A stretch of 64,000 bases of DNA from Bromus sterilis. Taxonomy: Eukaryota; Streptophyta; Magnoliopsida; Poales; Poaceae. Positions 44,837 to 56,637 of the stretch are shown piece after piece; within the stretch, counting starts at the first letter, position 1, and every line of letters starts with the position of its first letter. Made by a program: the position numbers and the translations under genes. The notes beneath the pieces were generated by a model. It ran no database searches. It saw nothing but the letters and a program-made list of their open reading frames with translations, and was not told where the DNA came from. The DNA lies in NCBI GenBank assembly GCA_950022295.1, contig OX465599.1, positions 285,655,501-285,719,500 on the forward strand, written 5' to 3'.

Positions 44837-45765
44837 GCACCACTCCACGCCGCTGAGCGTTTCCAGCGGGCCACCTGGTGTGGAGCCTCCTGCAGAACGG
44901 GTACAACAGTATCCAGCTTCACTCTGCTCTCTTCTTCAGGCGACAGCTTGCTCTTCAAAGCCAGAGTAGCACCCATGACCTCCTCAGCAAATTTCATCGC
45001 TTTGGCGCACCTCATGGTCAGCAACCCCCGAGCCAAAGCAAATTCTGTGGTGATTGGAGAATAGTTATCTCTCTTCATGATTTCAGCAAAGTCAGCCATG
45101 CGCGCCCGCTCAGCATCTGGATCTGTACCATACGCTACACCAATAGAGCAGACGGGTAAATAATCTAAGAACGGACCACAACTCCTTACCACAGCTCGGA
45201 CAGTAAAATGCTCACCAGATAAGGTCTCACTGAAAACGGCGAAACGCCCAACGCAATACTCTTCAGCTGCCTTCACTGCTTTCCGAGTGGTTTCCAACTC
45301 GGCTTCATGTTTCTTCGCATCCTCGGCACGCAGCTCGGAAAGCTTTTCTAAGTCAGACTCCAGCCTAGAGATGCAAGCCTCATTCTCCTTCACCGCCTGC
45401 TTATAGTAATGGAGACCGGTCTCCAAAGCTTTGTGAGCCTTGGCTCTCTTCTCAACCTGGTCTATTTCCTTCTTCATCTTGGCCACAAAATCATCGTTTT
45501 CCTTTACTTTTGCATCAAAGGCCTTCTTTGCCGCCTCTGCAATCAAAACGTCAGACGCAAGAACAAGAGGAAGAACGATGTCAGTTTCGACACTCAAGAA
45601 CTGTTACCATTATCCTCAGCATGCTGTTTCTTCAGTTTGTTGTGCTCTTCAAGAAGCGCTTCGTATGCACTCTTGCTGGCAACACTTTCCCCCTGCAACT
45701 TCACGAAGGCCGACCCAAGCTTGCATGCCTCCTACGAAGACAACAGGAATACCATAATCAGAATA

Positions 45766-45945
45766 CAAACCTCCTATCAACAGACTCTGAATAACTTCGC
45801 AAAGTTACTCGGAGCCTTGGGGGCTACACCCAGTGGGTGCACTAAGAAGTTCTCCCACTAGAAGTTCATCAAAATTCAAACCTCCTATCAAAAGACTCCG
45901 AATAACTTCGCAAAGTTACTCGGAGCCTTGGGGGCTACACCCAGC
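45766..45945. repeat. Tandem repeat of 111-bp period with polypurine-like cores
   Basis: CAAACCTCCTATCAA, ATAACTTCGCAAAGTTACTC and GGAGCCTTGGGGGCTACACC occur twice (45766-45834, 45877-45945). The TTGGGGGCTAC core matches the polypurine tract before the 3' LTR. The array lies in the longest intron of the antisense gene. Confidence 0.88.
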
Positions 45946-48140
45946 GGTAGGAAAACTTACGTAAGTACTTACGTGCATGTTGGACTTCACCAGCTCAGCC
46001 TCAGACGCCAGCTCCCGCAGCCGCAACTCAAACTGGGTCGCCCTGACCAAAGACTCCTTCAATCCGCCGATGATAGCACTCTCCACTGGGGCTCCAACGG
46101 GGATGGCCCCCAAACTAGCAGGCTCACCCCCCCGACCAGCCGCCGAGGCGACAGGGGTCCCCTTGACAGCCTCCCCAGCTGGAGCATCGGGTGCGGCAGC
46201 TCGGGAACCAGACCCAGAAGCTACCGTTCCCTTAGGAGCAGTCACCTCAGGAGGATCAACAGCAGGATCAACATCCATGTCTGCAGCAGAAACAACAAAC
46301 AATTAAAAGAAAAAGACGACAGCAACAAACGCCTCAACAAAGAAAAATTCTCACCAACAGTCGCAATATCTTCTGGAATAGCGCCCATCCGAGGAAAATC
46401 AGTCACCTCACAAGTGCTAGCGTCCTCCATAGCTTCAGCCTCGGGATCCTCCTCGATCCCGGGCAACGTCTCGGAACCACTCGGACGAACACTGCAAAAA
46501 GAACAGCTAAGGATGAGTCTGAGAAACTAACAGGGCCTTAAAGGCACGCGTTAAGAAACATCATTACGGGTGCACGGTCTTGAAGCTATGCCTCGGAGGA
46601 GCAACCCTGGCCGAACTAGATCCAGCCCCCTTGGCCCTTTCAGCAGCAGCACCTCCTGCGGGATTAGCCTCTCGGCCCCCAAGAGTGACAAGTTTCTTCT
46701 TCTTCATGGGCGCTACCTTCCCAGAGCTGAGGCCCAAGGGAGGAAGCTTCCCGCCGTCTTCCTCACCACTCGGAGTGTGAGCCCTTTTTCGGGTCCGAGT
46801 AAGCCCCTCCCGCGCCGACTCGCGATCCTGGTTGTTCTTCGAGCGCTGCTCGGACGCTGCTTGAGCCCGAGCCACCTCGGACTCCAGCTCCTCCCCCACC
46901 TCAACTCCGACCCCCGCGCCAGCAGTACTATCTTCGTCTTCCTCAGCAGGATGTTGAGGAGCCAGAGGAATAGGGCAGCGGAACTGGGTAAAATCCTAAG
47001 CAACAAAACAAAGAGGTCCGAGTTAAAGCCAACAAAGGAAACACATTCAAGAAACGTACAACTCGGCATACCAAGGTGGGAGGATTGTCGACGCCGAGGG
47101 GCCTCACTCGGCCAGTTGCCTGAAGACCCTGAGTCACGCTTGTTATTATCTTCATCTGATGTTCAAACTCATCCAAGGGCATCTCGGTGTTACTGTAACG
47201 GGTGTCGTCTTGCAACCCGGAGTACGTCCACATCCCCCGAGCTCGGGCCTGGAGCGGCTGGATCTTCCGAATCACGAAAGCAGCTATCAGATCTATGGCG
47301 TCCAAACCATTCTTCTTCAACCTGATGACTTCACGCATCAGGGGAGCACTTGTTCCTTATCAGCATTGGTGAGCCGGGGGTTCCAGCCTTGAGAGTTAGT
47401 CAGCCTAACGTCCGAGTAAGGAGGCAAGGTACGCACCCCCGTTCCCTCGGCCACATTGCAGTAAAACCAACTATTCTGCCAGTTCTTGACAGAATCAGGA
47501 ACACAAGAAGCAAAATACTGCACTCCTTGCTTTTTGGCCAAAAACAGACCGCCACAAAGATGATTAAACTCAACGCCGCCGCCCTCCCCAGACTTTTTCG
47601 CCTTCTGAGGTTTGATGGCGTATATGCTACGGAAGAGATGCCAATGGGGCTCTATGCCTAAAAAGCCCTCGCAAAGAGTGAAAAAGCTGGAGAGAAGGGT
47701 AACCGCGTTGGGAACGACGTGGTGAAGCTGAGCGCCCGTAAAAGCCAAGAAGTCCAAGAAGAAGGGATGTGGGGGAAGAGAAAAGCCGCGATCCACATGC
47801 GAAAGTAAAAGTACCCTCTCACCATCCCGCGGCGCAGGCTCGTCTTCCCCTGCCGCGGGAAGACGGCAACCCTCCCGGGGAACCAGGCCAGCGTCCTGGT
47901 ACCCCAGCAGCATGTCCTCCGTCACAATCGAAGGCAGCCACTCCCCCGCAGACATGGTCACGGCGGCGGAAGAAGGGAAGTACGAATGACGACCTCCCAG
48001 GATGGACCTCGAGCGGCCGACGGAGATGTCCCGACGGCGAGATTCAGCAGGCAGAGGAAGAGGCGGAGCAGGAGAGAGAAGCGGGAACGGCCGCGCGGGG
48101 GAAAAGAGTGGAGATGTTCCAAACCGCAAGGCAGGGGCCC

Positions 48141-48151
48141 CCTTTTTATAG
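48141..48151 (-). promoter_or_regulatory. TATA box of the antisense gene
   Basis: The minus strand reads GAGCTATAAAAAGGGGGCC about 190 bases upstream of ATG 47955. This spacing allows a start site near 48115 and a short 5' UTR. It is outside both LTRs. Confidence 0.6.
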
Positions 48152-48159
48152 CTCGAGAT

Positions 48160-48993
48160 AGCAACCGCCTCGCATCAGATCCGCACCCCACTAATGGGCT
48201 TGCCGGTTGCTCTTCCCCATAAAAACCGCCCCACTTCCCCATAATCCCTCCCACTTCCCCCGCAGACAGTTAATTATTATTATCCTATGAAACCGCCACG
48301 GGAATCGAGGAGACAAACCCAAACAGTGCGCCCACTCACCTTGGTAAGAAGATTCTCTGACAAGATAAGATCTTTTGGGGAAAAACCAAATCTGTTTTCA
48401 ACCCGAAGTTTGGAATCGACACCAACTACTCGGAAGATGCGAAGCACAACGCACATCGATAAAACTCTCCGAGTACGCCATCACTCGGAAGAAATCGCAA
48501 AGCTCCCGCAACGTCCGAGGTAGCTGCCACTCGGAAGCACCACGAAGAGAACCACTCGAAGGTTCCCCGCGAAACGAAGAATCTCGCACACGGTTACTCG
48601 GGTAGAAATCCGGGCAACTAGCTCGCTGGTGGCCCGTCTCTGACATAGAATGCCAGGCCACCAGTAAGACCCGGCGCAGGGGGTAAAGAATCAATGTCCC
48701 ACGTGGCATGGCCTAGGACTCGGCACGATGTCCTAGGGCATTGAACTTTACAAATTTGGTTCATATGGAGTTTTAGGCCTTTTACTCCGAGACACGCCTT
48801 CCGAGGCCTCAGTCCACCTCTTCCGAGAGACGTTTGAGTGTCGCCAAATTTTTCCGCTAACCTGCCCAACTTACGCTCGAGGGAAAAGTTCGAACATCAA
48901 TAAAGCCCTTCCGGGGCTCTTACTGAGTTCAATCTTCACATTCCTCAAAAAGACTAACAAACGTCAGCCACCTCACTTACGAGCACCCGAAAG
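48160..48993 (+). other. 3' untranslated part of the pol-less Gypsy with ACTCGG repeats
   Basis: No gene is recognised between the antisense promoter and the 3' LTR. The words ACTCGGAAG, CCGAGT and TCCGAG recur many times (48430-48850), as in the LTRs. Confidence 0.5.
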
Positions 48994-49007
48994 CGCTTGG
49001 GGGCTAC
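48994..49007 (+). other. Polypurine-like tract of the pol-less Gypsy
   Basis: CGCTTGGGGGCTAC abuts the 3' LTR and is the position expected for plus-strand priming. Confidence 0.65.
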
Positions 49008-49617
49008 TATCGTGGTAATACTAAAGGCATACCCCTAAGCGAGGGAAATCCAGGGGTATCCTTAAGCCCTGGGTTTCCCCAAAGAACATCAAGCAAAACA
49101 CGAAGCATTGGCAATCTCCGAGTAACATGTTACTCGGAGACCAAGAGTCGCTTCCAAGTATGCAACTACTCGGAAGCGCAGCAAGATCCGAGTAGACCGA
49201 TACTCGGAAGTAGTCGGCGAGCCCCCCTACTCGGAAGATGGGAAACGCAACGGACGGGAGGCATTTAATGCTGCAGGCGTTTCCTCCTCTTTTATTAGTA
49301 GTAATGGGCAGACCGTTTTGTATTTAAGTACGTATTTAATCCTGTAATTAAGACCCATTTAAGCCAAGGTATTAAGGAGGCAGGGGCACACTCTATATAA
49401 GCCACCCCCTCCCCTTCGGCAGGGGCACGCCCACACTTTTTCCCTTCTCAGTATTCTGAAGAAAGAACACCCCAGTAAGCCTGGGACATGACTAAGGTTT
49501 TTATCTCCACGGAGAGGCCTAACCTGTATAATCCTCTTGCGTCAACCCACTCTACGTACAGATTCATTTCGCTCCTTTCTTACCCCTATACTCACTGTCA
49601 GATTTACATCCACGACA
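49008..49617 (+). repeat. 3' LTR of the pol-less Gypsy
   Basis: 610 bp, the partner of 42715-43323. The first bases read TATCGTGG instead of TGTCGTGG, a loss of the TG terminus. The palindrome at 49116-49139 is intact. Confidence 0.92.
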
Positions 49618-50641
49618 CCTGGCAAAACAAAACACAAGTTTCCGTGGTTAACACAAGTACACAACTTGCTGACTTGTTGGGAAGAGGTTATCTAAAAACA
49701 CAATGTATGATTTTCTCTAAAAAACACAATGTATGATTTTCTCTAGAAAAACACAATGTATGTGTACTACTCAAATTCCCACTCAGTTTCCCAAGTGTTG
49801 ACATTTTGAAATGCTTCAATCAACAGGAGAGTAAACCTAGAGATGGGGTTGAGGGAAACGATGACGTGTCTAGAGGATAGGGATGCAGTGTCGACAACCT
49901 TACCTACATGGAGGATTTCAACATGTTCAAATGATAATCCCCACATATACATCACTCACTTCGAGCATACTAACATCCTCCAGCTTATGAATCTCTCAAC
50001 CTTTCTATATACTGGGAACTTCGTCCCAGCATTGGAAAATATAGCTACTTCAAACAAACTTGAATATATACTAACAAAGAAAGCTTGCCGGCAAAAAATA
50101 GAAGCACAATTTGAACCTCGTCTTTGTTTTCCCTCACTTTGAATGTGTAAATAAAGGTGCAGACTTTGAATAAATCAGACAATCGAAATGGGTTATATGA
50201 AAAGGTGGATTACTTCCCCAGGACAGCCAAACGATGGATGTACAAAGATGATGTGGGCGTTGCCAGACTGGGCGGCAACATACAATGTCCAAATCGGTTG
50301 CACTCAGTGGTCAGTGACGCCCCCAAAATCGAACCGTGTATAGTAATCATACACGCAAAGTACACAATCGTGATCAGGGACTGATGACCCTCAACTATAG
50401 GGGATCGTTTGTAGTGTTCTCGCGGGTAAGTTAAACCAATTTATTGATTCGACACAAGGGAAGCCAAAGAGTATTTATAAGCTTTGACAGTTGAGTTGTC
50501 AATTCAACCGCACCTGAAATATACTTGCTTGCAATAAAATATTAATAACAACTATGGTATGATAGCGATAGTGATGGTGGTAACATCAAAATTAAAACAA
50601 CAGAAATAAGCCAGTAGTAACCAGCAGGATTAAAACATTGT
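49618..50641. other. Repeat-derived intergenic sequence
   Basis: Three copies of AAAACACAATGTATG, each followed twice by ATTTTCTCT, lie at 49694-49763. From about 50310 the sequence GTGACGCCCCCAAAATCGAA and what follows looks like part of an old unclassified LTR, continuing on the far side of the solo LTR (54826-54975). No gene is recognised. Confidence 0.45.
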
Positions 50642-52188
50642 TGTGACACCCTGGATTTTGGAACTTTCTTTTTCCAAAAAAACTTTTCTGATTTATTTCT
50701 GGATTTGCGATTGGATTTGATTTTGATCACCTCGTTGGACTTGAAACTTGAGCATATTTTCTTTCCATGCTCAAGTGGACCTTGAATCCAAGCCTCTCCC
50801 ATGCCATTTCATTGATTCACGTCATCCAAGCCACCATTTTATTCAAGCCATATATTCCTTTTTCCAATAAAAGGGATATTCCTATTATTTGAGGTTTGTG
50901 AAGCAACCCCTATTTATATTGCTCCATAAATCCCCAAATAATTCCCACATGTCATTGACATCATATCTTGCTAAATTCTCCAAAAACATTTCATAGCCCA
51001 AGTGGATTTTTCCTCTAGAAAAATTCATTTGTCTGTGGGGGCAGATTGGAGCTCTGTGAAGGGAGTGCCATTTCTCTTGATCCATTTCTGGTGAAACTTT
51101 TTGTGCAAACTCATATGATCATATCATTGATCTCCACAAAATTAAACCACCATTTGATTAGCCAAACTCCCACAATAAATTCCCAAAGTTTGGGTGCAAC
51201 AAAGGGGCATTGTGAAGCAAGTGCATGATAGGGGATCCCATTTGCCTTGAAACTTTTTGAGCATGATCCTACCACAAAATAACTCCACCAAACCATATTT
51301 GAGCCAAATCCCATTACCCATGTGAGTGCATTGTCAATGTTAAGTTTCTGGTCAGTGGGCCACATTGTGAAGAAAGTGCTATCTATGTGTGTCCAATGGC
51401 TATGAAATTTTATACACATATGCACCATGCCAAATAACCCCAGTACACCAATTTTCAGCCAAATCCACCAATCCTATGAGATGCTAGCTTCACCTTTGCA
51501 TTCAGGCCTATTTGGACATTTGTAAAGGAAGTGCTAGCTAACTTACTCCAATTGAGATGAAACTTGGTTTACATACTCATCCTAGTGTATGATTGATCTA
51601 TGCAAAAGATCATGCCTAGGGGAGAAATGTACAAGCCACACCACATCACAAACACCTTCTGCCACCATGGTGCATTTGCAAAGGATGTACCATGTACATT
51701 GATCATTTTGGCCCCAAACTTTCCAGATCACTAGTCCTCTGCACTTGCAAGCCAGAAGACAACTTGACCCTATCCAAACCCCAACCATGTGAGCACAACT
51801 TAAGCTCCAAGTTTGCTGCATCCAACTGTTGTTTGAGATAGAGATCACTACAGTGTCCCATATGACCAGTCAATCCTACCACTGTTCTCAGCGTGCAAAG
51901 GACTCCATTGTAGAAATGGTTAGCCACGCAGGATCCTATCTAAACTTTGGCGGCCACGCGCTTGGATGCACACGACGTGCTCTGGCCGCGCTCTGCGCGT
52001 GCCTGACATGTCGCCCTCGTGCTACAGAGCGCCGCTGTCGCTTTCTCCTTGTCTAACCGCGCCGCAAGGCTTTCCCGCACCCCAATGTTGCACGCCGGCT
52101 CATCCCGTCGCCCTCAATGGCCGCCAGCTCACCCCGAGCATCTCCGTGTTCCCCTTGGCGCGGCCTGACCATGGAATCCTCGCCGTGG

Positions 52189-52198
52189 CTATAAGAGG
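52189..52198 (+). promoter_or_regulatory. Possible TATA box of the 4.2-kb solo LTR
   Basis: CTATAAGAGG follows a GC-rich stretch. If active it would drive transcription rightwards into flanking sequence. Confidence 0.45.
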
Positions 52199-52749
52199 AG
52201 GTGCCCCCGAGCCTTCTTGCACTCTAGCAGCTCCCCCATACCTCCTCCTAGCCTTCCCCCACTCCAATTTCTCCCCGGAGCGCCGCACTGCTCTCCATTG
52301 CCCTCCACGGCCGCCGCCGGCCTCCTCCAAAATTGGAGCAAGCCGAGCCTCCCTCTCCCTCTAGCCAGCACCCGAGCACGCTCCTGGACCACCCAGTAGC
52401 TAGCCTCCCTCCTAGAAGCCCTCCGGTACCCCGCCCCGCCGTGCCCTGGTAGCAGCCGTGGCCGGCGTCCGTCGCGGTCGCCGCCCCGCTCGCCTCGCCC
52501 CCCCGGCCTGCGGTAATGGGCGCGGGCAGGGCCTCCGCCTTCCTGGAGCGCGACTGGTAGCAGCGGGCTGGCCGCCGTGGCCCCTCGCCAGCGCCGCTTC
52601 GGCCATGGCCCCCGTGGCCTCCTCTCTTTCCGTCGCGGGCGAAGAAGAGAAGCAGGGGAGGAGAGAGGGGAGAAAATGATAACTGGGCCCCGCTCGTCAT
52701 CCACATAGGCCTGAGACCGTTTCCTTTTTATGGTGGCGCATTTACGAGA

Positions 52750-52872
52750 GTACGCTTTCGCTTAGGGGAAGCGTACTTCGGCCTCCTTTAGCCAAAAATG
52801 CGCTTTCATTAGCCGAAGGCGTATTTTCTCCCGCAGCAGCCCAAAATGCGCTTTCTCTGTTAGAAAGCGTAT
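52750..52872. repeat. Three consecutive 27-bp hairpins in the solo LTR
   Basis: Hairpins at 52750-52776, 52798-52824 and 52846-52872 each have arms of the type RTRCGCTTTC and GAAAGCGYAY around a loop of about 7-11 bases. They are spaced 48 bases start to start. Confidence 0.88.
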
Positions 52873-54825
52873 TTCTGCCTGAAATCCACCAAACGCGGTG
52901 ATTCTTTTTGCATTGTTTTCGTATCGAGCTCCTCTTCGTGTTGGCATAGGTTTCATGCCATGTTGTGATGTTATTATTTTCTGGTCAAACAAAAGATGAT
53001 GTTTGACTTTTTCTCTATTGCTTTATTTGAAATATTTTTGCAGGGCTTTGTTGGCGTCGAAGACCGGGAGTGTTCCACACTCCTCTGGTGAAAGGAAAGC
53101 CACAATACCCTTTGCACCTTTGCAAAGCTTTGACATGCTTTTAAAATTGCTTTACAGTGATATGCTTATATCAGTGATCATGATCATGTGTCGTTTTATG
53201 CTTGATGTCATCATTGCCATGCCCCCGTGAAGATGCTCCTGTTATGCCATGTTTTGCCATGATGCATCCATGCTATGCTTTGATTATATCATTACCATGT
53301 TATGTCATGAATCATCGTAACCACAATATACCAACACCATGTTAAGTTGCTCATGTTATTTCTATGCTAGTTCATGCTATGCCTGAGTTATGCTTAACTG
53401 CATTCATAATGTTGCCATGCTAACAACTTAATCTTTGTAACACGGATAAGTTCACCATCTAAAATGTGCTTGATCATATCTGAAACTCTCATGTTAATAT
53501 GCTATGCATTGTTATGATCTGATACTCATGTTGCACCTGGTGCTTGTGTTCGCTGTTGGAGATATGCTTCGTGACAAGTTGATCAGGTGCCACCGAACCG
53601 GACTTATCCGTGCAGCCACATTTGCTTGTATAGCCTCCCCTCTTGGGGAGGCTATGCGCGGCAGTTGCCTTTGGCCGGGTAAACAACGATAGTCTTGACA
53701 GCCCGAGTATGTTTTGCGCGCGGTCCCCGACGGGGGACAAAGTTTAAGAGTGGTTCTGGTGGTTACGAGGACACCTAACCATAGGTCGTTCTGGTGGTAA
53801 AGAAGGACACCTAACCATGGGGGCTACCCAAGACGGGATGTCGGTGATACGGTAAGAGGGTCACACGGTAGTATCGGTCTCGTTGGAGAAGTCCTAGTCC
53901 ACTCCTGCGGTACGAGTTCCAAGGATCCCGTGGGACAAGTACGGGGGTGCTGGATGGAGGAAGAACTCCATAATGTGGGTAACATGCACAAATTCTGCAG
54001 AGTCAAAATCTATTCGAATAGCCGCGTCCTCGGTCACGGGACACAGTTCGTACTAGGTCACACCTTATGATCAACTTGAGTCGGTGGTAAATTTTTGGTA
54101 AGTGGATGGTTATGCGATGTTTGTATTGGTTGGGTGGTAATGAGGGACACCTAACCCGTTGGATGGTCGCGCGATGACCCGTTTGGTCATGCGATGACCC
54201 GTGGAAGTGATTGGTCACGAAGTGACCCGGTGCTTGAGTCTGTAAGGACTCCGAGGTAAGCCACGTGATCGTGCGACGATCATGTGGGGTCCATTGTGTG
54301 TGCATTAATCTTAATGCTGATTATATGCTTGATGAATATCTGCATGCATGATATTGTTGCTCACCGGTTTAATTCACTAATATACTTTAACATGTTGCCA
54401 TGTTATTGTTTTGCCTTGTTGCATGGTTGTTGTGAGCTTGCAAGTACATTCAATGTACTGACCTGGCGTGTTATGCCAGATTTGCAGGCCGTGCTTTGGA
54501 TGCGTAGGACAACGTTCCCGGTGTTTGCGAGCTAGGAGGTGTCCCAGCCAGTGTCCCTGTGGATTGGAGTTCATCATCGCCGTTATTGTTCCGCTGCCGT
54601 CGATATTCCGCTGCTAGAGTTATGCTGCTGCTTGGTGTAGAGCTAAGGCTAGCTTGAGGAGCAAGTTGTGTCTCCGCTAGCATTGTAATAGACCTCGTGT
54701 ACTCCTATCTTAGGTAATAGAAAGTTGTTCAGTTCCATACCAATCAGTGCCGTGTTCCAGAAGACTTGATCTCTGGGCTGGTGCACGCGGCGTTCCGGTC
54801 CTCTGAGCCGGGGTGCCACAATTGT

Positions 54826-54975
54826 AGGCTAGAGAGATGGATGATTGGGCGCTGCATGAATAAGAGTGAACATGTAATAGATTCTAACATGGGGAAAGGC
54901 ACACATAAAAGCAATGATCATCTAGGAAAATATCAATCATTAGGCACGTATCCCGTAGGTAGTTGTGCGGGCTTG
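54826..54975. other. Short unclassified repeat segment
   Basis: This stretch appears continuous with 50310-50641 once the solo LTR is removed. No gene or element end is visible. Confidence 0.4.
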
Positions 54976-55271
54976 TGATGTCTACACACGCTTCTATTCT
55001 TGTAGACTATGTTGGGCCTCCAAGCACAGAGGTTTGTAGGACATCAACAATTTCCCTCAAGTGGATGACCTAAGGTTTGTCAAACTCAGGGAAGTAGAGG
55101 TTGAAGATGGTCTCTCTCAACCAACCCTGCAATTCAGATACAAGAAGTCTCTTGTGTCCCCAACACACCTAATACAACTAGGAGTAGTATAGGTCACTAG
55201 TTTGGCGAAGAGATGGTAAAATATGGGTGATAGGTGTGGCAAAACAAAGTAATATAAATCTGTAATAATAA

Positions 55272-56617
55272 TGTTGAGGCACGCGGTACGCTACGCTAGC
55301 GCCAAATTAAAATTTCTACCGCGCACAACCAAGATCACTGCTACTGGGGATGAACTACGTGATTAGGGTTTACCACTAGACGCGCAGTCACGGCAGCGGA
55401 AGGAGAGTTTGCGATGCGTGTCGGCGGCTGCTCCTCGAATCCCTCGAACCGATCCCTCGTACCGATCCCACGAACGGAGTCCCGCGATCCGATCCCGCGA
55501 ACAGTTCGTCCAAGCGCCGCAAGTGCAGTGCCTCCAAGGGATGCGCACGTACAAGGAGGAGCGCCGGGCGGCGGACTGCTAGGTCCGGCGGCTCGGCCTG
55601 GAGGTGGAGTGGCGGCTAGGGTCATGGTCTGTCCTGTGCCCCTTTGGGGTTCGCCCTAGCCTTCATATAGGCGCTCGTGGAATGGCCTCAACCCTTGAGG
55701 CAATCCGGACCCTCCATCCATATTCCATTCGGATCACATCCGAATGGGCTCCTTTCCTCTTAAGCGCGCGACCCTATAGGTTCACGTACACATGGACACG
55801 TCCCGAATCACATCCGGTTCGATAGTTGGTAGCGGTTCCTAGCAGAACATGCCGACTCCCATATACGCGTAAAGTCATAAGACGAACCATTACAAAGTGT
55901 CATATGCAACATTCCTTTTGCCTCACGATATATGTTGTCAAGCTCAAGGCGAGTACTTGTCACCCTTGTGATAGCTTGACCTCTCTTCTCGAAACCGTGA
56001 TACAGATTCCTGAACCGGGTTAACACTTAACCCATATCGCATGGCCATGCTTTCTGAATCTTATCACTCGAGAGGGCCCAGAGAATATCTCTCCAAAGTG
56101 GAGGGGCAAATCCCATCTTGATCAACCATGTCTCGCGGCATGTATCATGACTCACCCGTAAGCTACCTTTATAACTACTCAGTTACGGTGTAGCGTTTGA
56201 TAGTCCCTAAGTGAGTCATTCCTCATCCCGAGAACATGCGAGGACCTCAGGTCTAGGACATGGCATATACATTGTATTGAGACTAACAGATGACAATATC
56301 TCGCTGCGTCTCAAAGTGGGTCTCTGTCCAACTCAGTGATCCCATCACTAAGTTCATACTATCGGTAGCATCTCCATGCTCATGACTTGTGAAACATAGT
56401 CATCAATCGAATCATATACTAGTCAAGGATATGTGTCCGCATAACCTTATCAACTAGGGACCATTAGAACAATCATCATAGAATATATAGTCTCACAAAC
56501 AAGTCACATACTTATTGATACATATCAGTGATGATGTTCAAGGACAATACAAATAACTCATGAATACATAAGGAGATAACATCATAACATGATTGCCTCT
56601 AGGGCATATCTCCAACA
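55272..56617 (-). repeat. 3' LTR of Copia-C
   Basis: 1346 bp. The minus-strand start shares 25 of 26 bases with the LTR start of Copia-A, after which the two LTRs diverge completely. Confidence 0.95.
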
Positions 56618-56628
56618 GTCTCCCACTT
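56618..56628 (-). other. Polypurine tract of Copia-C
   Basis: AAGTGGGAGAC on the minus strand abuts the 3' LTR. Confidence 0.85.
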
Positions 56629-56637
56629 GCACTAGAG

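Larger units (their letters stand above)
44713..47955 (-). pseudogene. Antisense multi-exon gene in the Gypsy (PF04195-type, coiled-coil protein)
   Basis: From ATG 47955 the exons are about 47955-47072, 46995-46568, 46491-46355, 46280-45973, 45731-45608 and 45536-44713. All five introns are GT-AG, four of them 71-76 bp, and every junction keeps the frame. The sum is 2705 bases, one short of a multiple of three, and one frameshift sits at a C run near 47347 in exon 1. The N-terminus (M-S-A-G-E-W-L-P-S, then F-F-L-D-F-L-A-F-T-G-A-Q-L and G-I-E-P-H-W-H-L-F) matches the putative gypsy-type transposon family PF04195. The C-terminus (exons 5-6) is a Lys/Glu-rich coiled coil. A TATA box lies upstream. 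The last 60 or so codons cross the pol deletion junction, so the original C-terminus may differ. The function is unknown. Confidence 0.72.
42715..49617 (+). mobile_element. Gypsy-type element lacking pol, with an antisense spliced gene
   Basis: LTRs of 609 and 610 bp begin TGTCGTGG (mutated to TATCGTGG on the right) and end CCACGACA. The primer site TTGGCGCCCACCATGGGGCC follows the 5' LTR, as in Tat/RIRE2-like Gypsy elements. A gag-like remnant lies on the sense strand. No protease, reverse transcriptase or integrase is present. The middle and 3' part hold a long antisense gene with a PF04195-type domain. Flanking 5-mers (tgtgg, cctgg) do not match well, so the target duplication is eroded or lost. 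LTRs differ at about 17 positions by eye (about 3 percent). Confidence 0.88.
50642..54820 (+). mobile_element. Solo LTR of 4179 bp
   Basis: It runs from TGTGACACCCTGGATTTTGG to GAGCCGGGGTGCCACA, so the termini TGTGRCACCC and GGGTGCCACA are inverted repeats. A perfect 5-bp duplication attgt flanks it (50637-50641, 54821-54825). No internal domain or second LTR is present. A CTATAAGAGG box at 52189-52198 precedes a GC-rich region with open frames on both strands. Such long LTRs are known from Triticeae large-retrotransposon derivatives, for example Sukkula-like elements, but the family is not assigned with confidence. Confidence 0.87.

Noticed and set aside
45409..45861. Sense-strand open frames of 94-150 codons
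   Set aside because: They are the reverse of the coiled-coil exons of the antisense gene and have Ser/Leu-rich translations typical of a shadow frame.
42711..49622. Target duplication tgtgg/cctgg for the pol-less Gypsy
   Set aside because: Only three of five bases agree, which is not convincing. The duplication may have eroded or the flanks may have been exchanged.
49638..49736. Possible Copia RNase H end (T-Q-L-A-D-L-L) in an 82-codon frame
   Set aside because: The match is limited to about seven residues, with no neighbouring RNase H or LTR features, so it was not annotated.
52189..52704. Open frames of 150-170 codons in the 4.2-kb solo LTR
   Set aside because: They are GC-rich and overlapping on both strands inside an LTR, with no domain.
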